Made by a program: the position numbers and the translations under genes
Part shown: positions 63,317 through 64,000 of the stretch, piece by piece
How positions within the stretch are numbered: the stretch's first letter is position 1
Layout of the letters: each line of letters opens with the position of its first letter
Notes under the pieces: generated by a model
Seen by the model: the letters and a program-made list of their open reading frames with translations, nothing else
Told to the model about the DNA's origin: nothing
Databases searched by the model: none
Assembly (NCBI RefSeq): GCF_030764225.1
Contig: NZ_JASAXH010000007.1
Length of the DNA: 64,000 bases
Origin: Phocoenobacter atlanticus
Lineage (GTDB): Bacteria > Pseudomonadota > Gammaproteobacteria > Enterobacterales > Pasteurellaceae
Direction: 5' to 3' (one strand)

Positions 63317-64000
63317 ATGCAAATAATTAAAAATTTAGGACAGACAAAGTATGTTTCTCTTCCTTTTGATAAACAGAATATCTTATCAATAAATAAAATC
63401 AATAATGATTTACAAATTAAATTAAATAATGGAAAAGTGGTGACTGTTGAAGATTATTTTGATACACCGCGTCATTTACTCTTAAATCCACAGCAGGGAA
63501 AATCCATTCAGTTGCTTGAAATTGATCCTACTTCGGGAAATATTATTGGTACAAAAACACTTGAGAGTGCAGAAGCATCTGAACTATTAGGTAGCGATCT
63601 AAGTGTGTTGAGTTCACAAACATCTGAAAGTGTCGCACTATTAAATGGTTTAAATGCAGCTGAAACAATGGGTGAAACTAGTGTATTAAGCACGGGAGTG
63701 ATCGGTAGTACAGTTCTAGGTGCAACATTAGGCGCATTTTCATTCATTGATAACGATTCAAAAACTGAAGTTCTTAAAGCAGAAGAGCCTAAAGCAGAAG
63801 AGCCTAAAGTAGAAGAGCCTAAAGTAGAAGAGCCTAAAGCAGAAGAGCCTAAAGTAGAAGAGCCTAAAGTAGAAGAGCCTAAAGTAGAAGAGCCTAAAGC
63901 AGAAGAGCCTAAAGCAGAAGAGCCTAAAGCAGAAGAGCCTAAAGTAGAAGAGCCTAAAGCAGAAGAGCCTAAAGCAGAAGAGCCTAAAGTAGAAGAGCCT
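63317..64000 (+). CDS. N-terminus of a large repeat adhesin (BapA-like prefix domain), cut by window edge
   Basis: Open from ATG 63317 (AGAGGG upstream) to the window end, 228 codons. The N-terminal part (IIKNLGQTKYVSL, DLQIKLNNGKVVTVEDYF) resembles the BapA prefix domain of giant type I-secreted adhesins. A short hydrophobic stretch (VIGSTVLGATLGAFSF, about residues 130-147) follows, then a repetitive Lys-(Ala/Val)-Glu-Glu-Pro spacer. The rest, presumably Ig-like repeats and a C-terminal secretion signal, lies outside. Type I transport genes are not in the window. Family assignment is moderate. Confidence 0.7.
   Translation, partial: MQIIKNLGQTKYVSLPFDKQNILSINKINNDLQIKLNNGKVVTVEDYFDTPRHLLLNPQQGKSIQLLEIDPTSGNIIGTKTLESAEASELLGSDLSVLSSQTSESVALLNGLNAAETMGETSVLSTGVIGSTVLGATLGAFSFIDNDSKTEVLKAEEPKAEEPKVEEPKVEEPKAEEPKVEEPKVEEPKVEEPKAEEPKAEEPKAEEPKVEEPKAEEPKAEEPKVEEP
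63776..64000 (+). repeat. Tandem 15-bp repeats (15 units, continuing past the window)
   Basis: Unit AAAGCAGAAGAGCCT or AAAGTAGAAGAGCCT, coding K-A/V-E-E-P. The order of Ala/Val variants is A A V V A V V V A A A V A A V. The unit is a multiple of three, so copy changes alter length, not frame. Confidence 0.97.

Overview
The window looks like a chromosomal piece of a member of the Pasteurellaceae. The evidence is low GC, DNA-uptake signal sequences of the Actinobacillus/Mannheimia type (an AAGCGGT core followed by A/T-rich tracts ending in TTTGCAA) scattered between and inside genes, a CRP-S competence site in front of comM, and typical genes (P5-like ompA, a tetranucleotide contingency locus, a DUF440 protein of the HI1450 type). 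I cannot name a genus or species from sequence alone.

Layout. 1-4100: 3' end of rpoC with its terminator, a dCMP deaminase resembling the eukaryotic enzyme, and a complete IS256-family element with a perfect 8-bp target duplication. 4110-7306: lon with a recognisable heat-shock promoter, a DUF454 membrane protein, tRNA-Gly and tRNA-Cys. 7374-18514: a complete type I-F CRISPR-Cas locus (eight-repeat array, csy4, csy3, csy2, csy1, cas2-3, cas1) split by an inverted Ser/Thr protein kinase gene. 18923-21693: obgE, yhbE, rpmA, rplU. 21918-26978: rlmB, an acyl-CoA ligase, trmA, maoP, acpP, tusA. 27146-34854: dnaA-dnaN-recF followed directly by rpsU-dnaG-rpoD. 34989-38926: a sorbitol (glucitol) PTS operon. 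39442-55390: uvrD, a SulP transporter, asnB, menB, ompA, accBC, dgkA, a small HD hydrolase, corB/ypjD genes, tRNA-Ser, a flavin reductase, DUF440, a lipoprotein and dapD. 55506-64000: fklB, a phase-variable HAF-repeat autotransporter that is out of frame here, a Ubi-family hydroxylase, comM, csdA and the start of a giant repeat-containing adhesin.

The most interesting part is the 250 bp between csy1 and the kinase gene. It holds two degenerate copies of the I-F repeat (hairpin plus CTTAGAAA-like handle, 12084-12111 and 12131-12158) around a 19-nt spacer. That spacer matches 16 of 19 bases of a site at 12039-12057, which has the type I-F PAM CC directly 5' of it. The site lies between the candidate -35 boxes of the divergent csy and kinase-side promoters. 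This has the architecture of a CRISPR-resembling guide RNA that sends Cascade to its own regulatory region, as known for CreA/CreR-type RNAs in other CRISPR subtypes. Here it sits in the leader of a protein kinase gene. My inference is an RNA-guided autoregulatory switch that may also keep the kinase silent while Cascade is functional.

Other highlights are the autotransporter whose ATG is followed by 11.5 TTTG units and is presently OFF, a remnant of a Ubi-family C-terminus beside that autotransporter, a stand-alone HD protein resembling alarmone hydrolases, and a competence-regulated comM.
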